Virus record (IMG/VR): IMGVR_UViG_3300030117_004197
Location: 1-23,330 of that record
Direction: 5' to 3' (one strand)
DNA length: 23,330 nt
DNA from: a virus
Position 1 is the stretch's first letter. The number at the start of each line of letters is the position of its first letter. Under the pieces are notes generated by a model. The model searched no databases, had not been told where the DNA came from, and saw only the letters and a program-made list of their open reading frames with translations. Below, one piece after another: positions 6,099 through 13,287 of this stretch. The translations under genes were made by a program, and so were the position numbers.

Positions 6099-6515
6099 AT
6101 GAAATACGAAATAAACGAGGCTAGTCCTAGACATAAAGAGACTATGCATATTATTGACCTTGTATCCAAAGCCTTGGGTATAGGTATGGCAACACTTTTA
6201 GGTAAAAAAAGACAACGACATATAGTAGATGCTAGACGCGTCTGCTATGTGCTGTTGGATGAAAAGTTAGGTCTTCCTGCAATACATGTTGGTGCTTATT
6301 TTGGAAAGGATCATGCAAGTATAAGACATCATCAAAAAGCACATGATGTATTATACAAAATATATCCTGACTATAAGCATATGTATGATAGAGCAGAAAA
6401 GATAGTAAATGCTAATGAGTATGTTGAGTATGACATACACACTTGTGTAAATAATATGCTAGCTAGAATAGAATTATTAGAAACAAAAGTAAAACAATAT
6501 GAACGAATGGGATAG
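6099..6515 (+). CDS. DnaA domain IV-like DNA-binding protein, 138 aa
   Basis: Residues about 18-90 match the DnaA C-terminal DNA-binding domain: a LLGKKRQRHIVDARRVCYVLL helix pair (33-53), then GLPAIHVGAYFGKDHASIR (58-76), corresponding to the DnaA signature helix (GLSLPEIGxxFGxRDHTTVxHA) that contacts the DnaA box. No AAA+ domain is present, so it is not a full initiator. The C-terminal 25 residues (VNNMLARIELLETKVKQYER) look like a coiled coil for oligomerisation. Just downstream of PolA, it may mark the phage origin, recruit the loader/helicase encoded nearby, or occupy host DnaA boxes. The next small gene starts inside its 3' end. Confidence 0.85.
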   Translation: MKYEINEASPRHKETMHIIDLVSKALGIGMATLLGKKRQRHIVDARRVCYVLLDEKLGLPAIHVGAYFGKDHASIRHHQKAHDVLYKIYPDYKHMYDRAEKIVNANEYVEYDIHTCVNNMLARIELLETKVKQYERMG

Positions 6516-6624
6516 AGAACCTTGGCAAGACCAGGTTGATAAAATTAAATGTAAATTTTGCGGTGAAGATTCAGACTATGATTTTTGTAGTCGTGCATGT
6601 TCTATAGCATTTTTTAATGATTAA
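6499..6624 (+). CDS. Zinc-ribbon mini-protein, 41 aa
   Basis: ATG at 6499 overlaps the end of the DnaA-domain gene by 17 nt and opens a 41-residue frame, MNEWDREPWQ and onward. It has four well-spaced cysteines: C18-x2-C21 (KCKFCGED) and C30-x3-C34 (DFCSRAC). CxxC plus FCSxxC is typical of small treble-clef/TRASH-like zinc knuckles. The overlap, the cysteine pattern and the stop ten bases before the helicase start support a real gene. Such proteins bind protein or nucleic acid; the partner is unknown, perhaps a replisome component. Confidence 0.7.
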   Translation: MNEWDREPWQDQVDKIKCKFCGEDSDYDFCSRACSIAFFND

Positions 6625-6634
6625 AAAATAAAAG

Positions 6635-7828
6635 ATGGAAAAAACAATGAGTAAATGTATTAAAATAAAAGACCAAGAACAAAGACATGCATTAAATGCA
6701 TGGGCTATAGCTGGATACCGCGGTTCTGTAATTGCAGGCACAGGTTTTGGTAAATCTCGTGTAGGTGTATTAGCAGTAGGTAAAATATTAAGATTAAATG
6801 AAACACAGAGAGGTATAGTATTAGTTCCCACAACACAACTACAAGATCAATTTAAAGAAGAGTTCCATAAATGGGGTTATGAAGATGTTCTTGACAGAGT
6901 AGATATTTTATGCTACCAGTCTGCTCGTAAATTACGAGAACAACATTATGGTATTGTAGTTGCAGATGAGATACATTTAGGTTTAAGTAAAGAATATATT
7001 AAGTTCTTTAAGTTAAATACATATGATAAATTACTTTGTATGACGGCTACTCAACCAGAGGATCCAGAGTATAAGGTTAAGTTACATATGTTAGCGCCTG
7101 AAGTGTATCATATAAGTCTTGATAAATGTGTGGAGCTAGGATTAATTGCACCATATAATATATATTGTATATCTGTAGAGTTAACAGAGGAAGAAAAAGC
7201 AGAATATAAAAAAGCAAATCAAATGTTTGTTCACTATAAATATAAGTTGGGACAATTTGATGCTTTTAATGAGGCTAAGAGAATACTTGCTAGCAGTAAT
7301 GTTGGTGGGCATGAAAAGCAATGGGCTGTATTGTTTTATAAAGCTATAAGACAACGTAAAGCTGTTGTTGATTTTGCAGTTAATAAAATAGATACTATTA
7401 AAAAGATAGTTTTTTCTAAATTAACTAGTAAAATTCTTACCTTTGCAGGCGCTAATGAATTTACTGATAGAATAGCAGATTCATTGGGCGACTTAGCTAT
7501 GGCTTATCACTCTAAAAGAACTAAGAAACAAAAAGATCTTGCATTATTGTCTTTTAGAACTAATAAAGTAAAAGTATTATGTTCTACAAAAGCATTAAAT
7601 CAAGGTTTTGATGTGCCTGATGCAGATATGGGTATTATATGTGGATTAACAAGTAAATCTTTGACTATGATTCAACGAGTCGGTAGGTTGCTAAGGTTCC
7701 AAGAAGATAAAACTGGAACTATAGTTGTCTTATATATAAAAGATACTCAAGAAGAAAAGTGGTTAAAGTCGTCAGTTAAAGATTTAACTAACGTGAACTG
7801 GATTGATAACTTAACAGACATAAAATGA
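6635..7828 (+). CDS. Superfamily 2 DEAD/DEAH-like helicase, 397 aa
   Basis: The protein is an ATP-dependent nucleic-acid translocase. Visible motifs are Walker A GTGFGKS (35-41), motif Ia around LVPTTQLQDQF (63-73), motif II DEIH (111-114), motif III TAT (137-139), a second RecA-like domain with KVLCSTKALNQGFDVPDADM (motif V region), and motif VI QRVGRLLR (347-354). The architecture resembles compact phage SF2 helicases of the UvsW/RecG-like type used in branch migration and recombination-dependent replication. The length is short, so there are few accessory domains. The stop overlaps the next start (ATGA), showing coupling to the loader-like gene. Confidence 0.93.
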   Translation: MEKTMSKCIKIKDQEQRHALNAWAIAGYRGSVIAGTGFGKSRVGVLAVGKILRLNETQRGIVLVPTTQLQDQFKEEFHKWGYEDVLDRVDILCYQSARKLREQHYGIVVADEIHLGLSKEYIKFFKLNTYDKLLCMTATQPEDPEYKVKLHMLAPEVYHISLDKCVELGLIAPYNIYCISVELTEEEKAEYKKANQMFVHYKYKLGQFDAFNEAKRILASSNVGGHEKQWAVLFYKAIRQRKAVVDFAVNKIDTIKKIVFSKLTSKILTFAGANEFTDRIADSLGDLAMAYHSKRTKKQKDLALLSFRTNKVKVLCSTKALNQGFDVPDADMGIICGLTSKSLTMIQRVGRLLRFQEDKTGTIVVLYIKDTQEEKWLKSSVKDLTNVNWIDNLTDIK

Positions 7829-8370
7829 CAATACAAATCGATTTGGCTTTATTAGAAGATGCGCATTTAACTCCTGATGATTTTGTCTATCTGTACATAT
7901 TACATAGAAAGGGATTTTCTTACTTAGAGAAAATCCCTTTACGTGTATCACCTAGATTAGAAGTAGATGGGTGGGTTGTACTAGATAAAGATGACGAAAC
8001 TAAACATGTTGTACAGCAAAAGTTTAGGGACTTATTTGTAACTGATTTTGATTCTATGTTTACTGAGCTTGTAGATGCATACCCATTTAAGGTAGAGTCT
8101 GCTAGGGGTGTTAGAGTTCTAAGAGCTCAGAACCCTAAAGCTGCAAGCAATAAGAAAGCAAGAAACAAATACAAAAAGATTGTTTCTGGTAAGCCACACA
8201 TGCATAAATTTATTATGCGGTGTTTAAAAACACAATTAGAAAGTGAGCAACATAATTTAGGTTATATGCAGAACTTTGAAACATGGATAAACAATTGTAC
8301 TTGGGAAAAGTATGAAGATATTAACATTAATGACACTAAAGATGACAGACGTATCACAAGGAAACTTTGA
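7825..8370 (+). CDS. Putative replisome organiser / helicase-loader-like protein, 181 aa
   Basis: There is no catalytic motif. The N-terminal half (TPDDFVYLYILHRKGFSYLEK; RLEVDGWVVLDKDD) looks like a winged-helix arrangement as in replisome-organiser proteins. The C-terminal half is basic and helical: an LRAQNPKAASNKKARNKYKK stretch, then HMHKFIMRCLKTQLESEQ, ending in LGYMQNFETWINNCTWEKYE. That last pattern (short helix, ETW(I/L)N, WE) is common at the C termini of phage DnaD-like or loader proteins. It lies directly between an SF2 helicase and the DnaB-like helicase, overlapping both, as expected for a loader. The call rests on context and pattern rather than a firm family match. Confidence 0.55.
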   Translation: MTIQIDLALLEDAHLTPDDFVYLYILHRKGFSYLEKIPLRVSPRLEVDGWVVLDKDDETKHVVQQKFRDLFVTDFDSMFTELVDAYPFKVESARGVRVLRAQNPKAASNKKARNKYKKIVSGKPHMHKFIMRCLKTQLESEQHNLGYMQNFETWINNCTWEKYEDININDTKDDRRITRKL

Positions 8371-9280
8371 TTTCTTAAGAGAGAGAGGTTTTCAACCTAT
8401 TAACAGTGCAGTAGATAAATCTATATCTATTGTAAAGTCAGCTATGCATGGGAACAGAGATGTGTATCCTACAAAATGGCCAAGACTTAATAAAAATTTA
8501 TTGGGTGGATTACAAAGAGGTAAGATGTATGTAATAGCTGGTAGACCAGGTGTTGGTAAATCTGCATTTAGTAACCAGCTAGTATTTGATGTACTAGATC
8601 AAAATCAAGGTAAAGAAATAATAACATTGTATTGGAGTTTCGAGATGCCTGGTTATCAGCAGATTATGCGTAGTGCATCAAAAGAAGTTAAGAAAGAGAT
8701 ATTAGAATTACTATCAGTTGAGGCAAGGCTTAATGAAGAAGACTTCAAAAGTTATGCCAAACGTGTTGATAAATTTAGAAAATATCCTATATATTTTAAC
8801 AGTATTCCTAGAACAATGGAATATATTAAACAAACAAATGAGAATGTATTTTTAAATAGGCCTAAAGCTACAGTTATAAATATATTTGATCACTCTAGAT
8901 TAATTAGAGGGTCTAGTGAGCACACAGAGCTACAGAAATTAAATGAAATTTCTAAGGGCTGTATGTGGATGCAAGCTAGAATGGATGTTATTAATGTATT
9001 ACTATCTCAGTTAAACAGAAACATTGAACAAGAACACAGAGCTAAAAACCAATATCAGCCTCTCTTGACAGATTTGTTTGGTGGTGATAGTATTGGTCAA
9101 GACGCACATGTAGTTATGATATTAAATAGACCTTATGATATATATGGGATTACTAAAACATATTGTGACGAAGATCCTGTAGGATTATTAGCATGTCATG
9201 TAGAAAAAAACCGTGATGGGTTATTAGGAATGATTCCCTATGAAGCGGAAATGTCAACATTTACAATAAAAGAAAGATAA
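8342..9280 (+). CDS. DnaB-like replicative helicase (RecA-fold domain only), 312 aa
   Basis: The replicative helicase motor unwinds DNA 5'-3' as a hexamer. Numbering from the ATG at 8342 (MTDVSQGNFDF): Walker A GRPGVGKS at about 67-74 after LGGLQRGKMYVIA; a Walker-B-like strand VINIFDHSRLI near 180; LSQLNR; the DnaB H4-type segment DLFGGDSIGQDAHVVMILNRP; and the arginine-finger stretch VEKNRDGLLG near the C terminus. The DnaB N-terminal primase-binding domain is missing, as in several phage helicases. Starts at 8312 and 8330 are possible, but 8342 gives the smaller overlap with the upstream gene. It probably works with the loader-like protein and the primase at 11525. Confidence 0.92.
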   Translation: MTDVSQGNFDFLRERGFQPINSAVDKSISIVKSAMHGNRDVYPTKWPRLNKNLLGGLQRGKMYVIAGRPGVGKSAFSNQLVFDVLDQNQGKEIITLYWSFEMPGYQQIMRSASKEVKKEILELLSVEARLNEEDFKSYAKRVDKFRKYPIYFNSIPRTMEYIKQTNENVFLNRPKATVINIFDHSRLIRGSSEHTELQKLNEISKGCMWMQARMDVINVLLSQLNRNIEQEHRAKNQYQPLLTDLFGGDSIGQDAHVVMILNRPYDIYGITKTYCDEDPVGLLACHVEKNRDGLLGMIPYEAEMSTFTIKER

Positions 9281-9283
9281 CAA

Positions 9284-9982
9284 ATGGAATTACCAAAAAC
9301 TAAAGTGAAGGCTTTACGTAAGTCTCCCAAAAACATGGTCATTTATGGCCCGCCTAAGATAGGCAAAACAACAGCATTAAGTAAATTAGAAGGCTGTTTA
9401 ATTATAGATCTCGAAGAGGGTTCTGATATGGTTGAAGCTTTAAAAGTAAAAGCTACTAATCTAGGACAGCTAGCAGAGGTCGGTAAAGCAATTATGCAAA
9501 ACAAGAAACCGTACAAGTATGTAGCTGTAGATACAGTTACAAAGCTTGAAGAGTGGTGCGAGCATGAAGGTAAAAAGATTTATCAAAATACACCTATGGG
9601 TAAAAACTTTGATAAAGATAATAAAGGTACTTCAGTGCTATCATTACCTAACGGCGCTGGCTATCTATATCTTAGAATGGCATTTAAGAAATGGATAGAC
9701 AGGTTAAACATGTTAGCAGATCACATTATATTGGTTGGTCACCTAAAAGACAAGATGATTGATAAGAAAGGGAAAGAAGTCTCTTCTAAAGATCTTGACT
9801 TAACGGGTAAGATTAAACAAATAACATGTGCTAATGCTGACGCAATAGGTTATATCTATAGAGAAGATAATGAGACTAAAATATCATTTAATTCTCAAGG
9901 AGATATAGTCGCAGGGTCACGTTGTGATCACCTCAAGGGACAAGATATGACTCTTGATTGGAAACAAATATTTATTGATTAA
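9284..9982 (+). CDS. Sak4-like / AAA_24 RecA-fold ATPase, 232 aa
   Basis: This single RecA-like ATPase domain has Walker A GPPKIGKT (22-29) and Walker B YVAVDT ending at D82. Later segments HIILVGHLKDK and LTGKIKQITCANADAIGYIYR follow the pattern of phage AAA_24/Sak4 proteins. Those bind ssDNA and promote single-strand annealing or recombination, usually with a phage SSB encoded close by; here the probable SSB is two genes downstream. At 232 residues it is the normal size for the family. It starts three bases after the helicase stop, so coupling is likely. Confidence 0.9.
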   Translation: MELPKTKVKALRKSPKNMVIYGPPKIGKTTALSKLEGCLIIDLEEGSDMVEALKVKATNLGQLAEVGKAIMQNKKPYKYVAVDTVTKLEEWCEHEGKKIYQNTPMGKNFDKDNKGTSVLSLPNGAGYLYLRMAFKKWIDRLNMLADHIILVGHLKDKMIDKKGKEVSSKDLDLTGKIKQITCANADAIGYIYREDNETKISFNSQGDIVAGSRCDHLKGQDMTLDWKQIFID

Positions 9983-10000
9983 CACTTAAAATTATTAGAA

Positions 10001-10432
10001 ATGGTTGAAATGAGAAACAATCCGCAACAGGAGCAAGGTACAACTCCTGCTACTATTACTGTCTCAATGATCTTAGAAGATCTAGATAACGGTATAGATA
10101 GAACTGGTATCAAAGTTAAGTATGATTTACAAGCATGGGAAGTTAAACAAATGTTTGATCACCCATCATTAAAAGGTAAAAAAGCTAAACGAGTTAAGAA
10201 ATTATCTTTTAACTTTATAGATGATACTAATCCAGATGTATTACCTGGACAGGTAGATTTAATAGAAGCTATTGATGAAGAGATGAAAGGCAGACAAATG
10301 ATGGATGCTCAAGATCAGATTCAAGAGTTTGGAACATCTGAGCAGGTCTCTGAAATAGAGCATGAGTCTGTAATTAGAGAAACTATTGATTTAGAAGATA
10401 GAGCAGATACGTACAATGAACAAGATTATTAA
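10001..10432 (+). CDS. HTH-like phage protein with acidic tail, 143 aa
   Basis: Residues about 20-62 (TVSMILEDLDNGIDRTGIKV, then YDLQAWEVKQMFDHPSLKGKKAKR) look like a short helix-turn-helix followed by a basic patch. This resembles a conserved segment I associate with phage proteins encoded beside recombination ATPases. The C-terminal 60 residues are strongly acidic (EAIDEEMKGRQMM... ETIDLEDRADTYNEQDY). A basic DNA-binding head with an acidic tail could be a regulator or an SSB/recombinase accessory factor. Its position between the Sak4-like ATPase and the probable SSB supports a recombination or replication role. The function is unproven. Confidence 0.55.
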   Translation: MVEMRNNPQQEQGTTPATITVSMILEDLDNGIDRTGIKVKYDLQAWEVKQMFDHPSLKGKKAKRVKKLSFNFIDDTNPDVLPGQVDLIEAIDEEMKGRQMMDAQDQIQEFGTSEQVSEIEHESVIRETIDLEDRADTYNEQDY

Positions 10433-10452
10433 TATTAAAAAATTTATATAAA

Positions 10453-11226
10453 ATGGCTATAAACAGCAACAATTCAAACGAAGAGGTAATGAGCAGCATT
10501 AAAAGCTACTCTGGTTTAAGTAACTTTAATATCATGGCAGTTAATCCTACAATGGATGAATTGCATAAAATGGATATAAAAGTTAAGCAAGAACCTAACT
10601 ATCATTTAGAATTAAATGGTGAGGATTATTTTAAATTAGTATTCTGGGTTAAAAATGAAGATTTAACAACTAGATTAGAAATTTTAATGCAGAATAAGCA
10701 CAGAACTAGCAAGACTGGCAAGTTTCAATGGTTAAATGCTACAGGTCAAGGTACATGGAGTGAGAATACTCCTAGCTATGACTGGTGGCAAAAGCCTGAA
10801 ACATCTAGAAAAGCATTTACTGGCGAAGAAACATTAATTAACTTTGTTAAAGCATGGGCTAATGTTGCTCCTGGCGACAATGTATACTTTGATACTATTG
10901 ATAAGATAGTAACAGGTGATGTCACAGAGCTAAAACAATTAGTTACTGCTTTGAAAGATAACAAAGTTAGATTATTAATTGGTGTTAAAGATGGTAAATA
11001 TCAACAAGTCTATACTAGAGTGTTTGGTAGAGTTAAGCCACAAAGAGATGATTTATTTGTAAAAGCATTAAATGACGAGTATGGTGCATTTAACGCTGAG
11101 TTCAATACAGATCTTCAGTGGGGTGAATTCAAACCAGTATTAGCAGTAGTTACTCCAGATTCTGACGAAAATGAAGAGTGGGGAGTAGATAGTAATAATA
11201 CTGAAGAATTACCATTTTCAAACTAG
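10453..11226 (+). CDS. Probable phage single-stranded DNA-binding protein, 257 aa
   Basis: The core has several beta segments with aromatic residues (NGEDYFKLVFWVKNED; NKVRLLIGVKDGKYQQVYTR; TDLQWGEFKPVLAVV), compatible with an OB fold. The C terminus is very acidic and ends in NTEELPFSN, close to the D/E-rich LPF-type tail by which SSBs recruit partners. A lysine/glutamine-rich stretch around residue 75-90 (MQNKHRTSKTGKFQWLN) may contact DNA. The gene ends the replication operon, two genes after the Sak4-like ATPase, matching the common Sak4-SSB pairing. No strict family signature was identified, so the call rests on tail, context and fold impression. Confidence 0.65.
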   Translation: MAINSNNSNEEVMSSIKSYSGLSNFNIMAVNPTMDELHKMDIKVKQEPNYHLELNGEDYFKLVFWVKNEDLTTRLEILMQNKHRTSKTGKFQWLNATGQGTWSENTPSYDWWQKPETSRKAFTGEETLINFVKAWANVAPGDNVYFDTIDKIVTGDVTELKQLVTALKDNKVRLLIGVKDGKYQQVYTRVFGRVKPQRDDLFVKALNDEYGAFNAEFNTDLQWGEFKPVLAVVTPDSDENEEWGVDSNNTEELPFSN

Positions 11227-11524
11227 CGGGATAATAGTAAGCCTTAGTAAGAAGGAGTTATTGGCTGGCCCGCAAGGACATAATAAACCAGCTAATAAAT
11301 TTAGTTTACAGTAAAGGGTGCTTACTCGTCCTTTACTTATTATAATAAAAACACATCCTGAGTAAATACGGTATCTGCAGTACCTGTTAATAAGCTTAAG
11401 TATTTACTTGTATCAGCCCTGGCCAGAGTAGACGAAGTAAAAGAGTTTTTTGGAAAACAAAAATGTTCCTTCAGTCTAACGTGAGGAACCGGTGGATGTG
11501 CTTTTATTTTTACACACATTTATT
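11227..11524 (+). ncRNA. Structured intergenic leader between SSB and primase
   Basis: The stretch is gene-free with several inverted repeats: GCGGG/CCCGC (11226-11230/11269-11273); TTATTGGCTGG (11258-11268) with CCAGCTAATAA (11288-11298), one G-U; AGTAAAGG (11310-11317) with CCTTTACT (11330-11337), perfect; AGTAAATAC (11361-11369) with GTATTTACT (11400-11408), enclosing a GGTA/TACC hairpin; and GTTCCT(T)CA (11465-11473) with TGAGGAAC (11482-11489). There is no T tract typical of a terminator. It may be a regulatory leader of the primase operon or a separate small RNA. A TTTTACACA DnaA-box match lies at 11508-11516. Confidence 0.45.
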
Positions 11525-12538
11525 ATGATAACATCAAGACCAAGTAATGATATATTACACACAGATGTAATATTAGAAAAAATAACAGAGTTTGATATAT
11601 TTAAATTTTATTGTCCTAGATTTATAGAGCTTAATAAAAAGTTTTGCAGTGAGCTGAGAGAAGATAAAAGACCTTCAGCTTCTATTGTTAACTATAATGG
11701 TAATTTACTATACAAAGATTTTGGATACCCAGACCATACATTTAATTGTTTTGGGTATGTTCAATTTAAGTATGGTGTTACATTTACTGAAGCTTTAATT
11801 AGAATTAGCACTGATTTTAATCTTAGACTGGCAAGTACGAATGGTGTAATGCAAACCAAGACTCCTAAACTATATGGTAAACAAGAGATTGACAAGAAAG
11901 TCACTGTAATCAAGAAGAAACGGAGGCCGTGGTACACTAAAGATGCAACATTTTGGAAGAAATTTGGACTAACTAAGGAAATTTTAACTACCTTTGCAGT
12001 TGAGCCCATAGACTACTATTGGATTAACGAGAGCAGATTCTCTTGTAAAACAATAACTTATGCCTTTAGGTTCGGTAACAAATTTAAAATTTATGCGCCT
12101 TATGAAACAGATCTTAAGTGGTTTAGCAACACTAATAAAAAAATTATACAAGGCTACAATCAACTTCCTGATAAGGGTGAGCTCCTTTATATTACATCTT
12201 CCCTTAAGGATGTTATGTGCCTGTTCGCCATGCAATTGTGCGGAGTTGCGTTGCAGTCCGAAATGCAAGTACCCAGCAGAGTGCAAATGCAGTTGTTGTT
12301 AAACAGATTTAAAAAAGTAATTATCTTTTACGATAATGATACCCCCGGACAGGCAATGGCTGAAAAGATATGTCGTGAATATCAATTAGATAATCTATAT
12401 ATCCCAAGTGATTGGGGTGCAAAGGACATATCTGACGCCATTGTCGTTCATGGATTTGAAAAAGTAAAAACATTTATATATGAAAAGATACGCAAGATCA
12501 AAAACCAGAAAACGGAAGAAAGGAAAGATACAGAGTAA
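11525..12538 (+). CDS. DnaG-like DNA primase with TOPRIM domain, 337 aa
   Basis: This enzyme should make RNA primers for lagging-strand synthesis. Numbering from the ATG at 11525 (MITSRPSNDI), chosen over 11492 because the extra 11 residues are atypical and lie in the structured leader. The N-terminal zinc-binding part has C30, C41, H71 and C75 (FYCPRF...KKFC...DHTFNCFGYVQF). The TOPRIM domain runs about 219-310: ITSSLKDVM (223-231), then IIFYDNDTPGQ with D270-N-D272. The usual TOPRIM glutamate position is occupied by serine (ITSS rather than xxEG), as I recall from other Bacteroidota-phage primases. It ends SDWGAKDISDAI plus a basic tail. The next gene overlaps by 59 nt. Confidence 0.88.
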   Translation: MITSRPSNDILHTDVILEKITEFDIFKFYCPRFIELNKKFCSELREDKRPSASIVNYNGNLLYKDFGYPDHTFNCFGYVQFKYGVTFTEALIRISTDFNLRLASTNGVMQTKTPKLYGKQEIDKKVTVIKKKRRPWYTKDATFWKKFGLTKEILTTFAVEPIDYYWINESRFSCKTITYAFRFGNKFKIYAPYETDLKWFSNTNKKIIQGYNQLPDKGELLYITSSLKDVMCLFAMQLCGVALQSEMQVPSRVQMQLLLNRFKKVIIFYDNDTPGQAMAEKICREYQLDNLYIPSDWGAKDISDAIVVHGFEKVKTFIYEKIRKIKNQKTEERKDTE

Positions 12539-12932
12539 GAAAACAGAAGTAGACGGAATAAAATTTAGATCAAAATTAGAAGCATTTACTTATAGAAAGC
12601 TAAAAGAAGCTGGTATTAAACAAGAATACGAAAGTGAAAAATACACACTTCTTGATGGATTCTATTATACTTCAGATGCTTATCAACAATCAACAAAAGG
12701 ATATAGAAATAGAGGAGAAGAAAAGGTTAGAGCAATAACATATACGCCTGACTTTCTTTGCCCTAAACGTGACTGGATTATAGAATGTAAAGGCTATGCT
12801 AATGACAGATTCCCACTTAAGTGGAAAATGTTTAAGAAGCTTTTAATGGAAACTAATCCTGATTGCAAACTCTTTGTACCTAAAAATCAAAAGCAGGTAC
12901 TCGAAACTATAGAAATAATTAAAAATTTATGA
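12480..12932 (+). CDS. DUF1064-family PD-(D/E)XK endonuclease, 150 aa
   Basis: This small nuclease has a very basic N terminus (MKRYARSKTRKRKKGKIQSK) and then the DUF1064 core: VDGIKFRSKLEA with E34, an aromatic insert, YTPDF with D91, and IIECKG with E102-C-K104. These are the metal-binding residues and catalytic lysine of a PD-(D/E)XK fold. Family members occur in phage replication/recombination modules, where they are thought to cut branched DNA such as Holliday junctions. The start at 12480 lies inside the primase gene (59-nt overlap). The long basic leader could be shorter if translation begins further in, but no later ATG precedes the motif. Confidence 0.85.
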   Translation: MKRYARSKTRKRKKGKIQSKKTEVDGIKFRSKLEAFTYRKLKEAGIKQEYESEKYTLLDGFYYTSDAYQQSTKGYRNRGEEKVRAITYTPDFLCPKRDWIIECKGYANDRFPLKWKMFKKLLMETNPDCKLFVPKNQKQVLETIEIIKNL

Positions 12933-12933
12933 A

Positions 12934-13287
12934 ATGAATCACATGGAGTCAACCACTCCTGTCCACGAATGGGCAGAGAGGTTAACGCCAGGCGATTTGA
13001 TTAGAGTATCTTACGGTTCTAGTTCTCATTATATAGGACTATTTAAACAACGTAAGAATAGAGCTAATGGGTGGATACTATATTATTGGGATTTCCCTAA
13101 TCACTTTTATGACTCTAGTCAAGGAGACTGGTATGGAGAAAGGTTGAAGGAAGGTTTACCTCCAACCTCTTATATCTACGGATATACTGTTAAAAATAGA
13201 ATTCATCCCGCAAAGGAATGGGAGCTAGTTACAGAACAAAAAAAATATTACAAAAAATTATTAAAATTTATAAAAAATGAGTATTAA
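12934..13287 (+). CDS. Hypothetical protein, 117 aa
   Basis: Unrecognised. The first two-thirds look like a small beta-barrel (PGDLIRVSYGSSSHYIGLFK; GWILYYWDFPNHFYD) with many aromatics, reminiscent of SH3-like folds. The C terminus is a lysine-rich helix (TEQKKYYKKLLKFIKNEY). There is no membrane segment. The start overlaps nothing but follows the nuclease stop by one base; MEST at 12943 is an alternative. Its stop overlaps the rIIA start by 11 nt, so it is part of the primase-rII operon. Confidence 0.65.
   Translation: MNHMESTTPVHEWAERLTPGDLIRVSYGSSSHYIGLFKQRKNRANGWILYYWDFPNHFYDSSQGDWYGERLKEGLPPTSYIYGYTVKNRIHPAKEWELVTEQKKYYKKLLKFIKNEY

Noticed and set aside
11492-11524. Earlier ATG as the primase start
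   Set aside because: It would add MDVLLFLHTFI, a hydrophobic 11-residue leader read from the end of the structured intergenic region; the ATG at 11525 has the A/T-rich context used by the other genes.
11502-11570. Cluster of DnaA boxes upstream of the primase
   Set aside because: One full match (TTTTACACA) and one poor match are within chance expectation for AT-rich DNA; mentioned only as a candidate beside the DnaA-domain protein.
11984-12302. Open frames on both strands within the primase TOPRIM region
   Set aside because: The primase frame has its zinc and TOPRIM motifs across the same bases; the other translations have no family resemblance.
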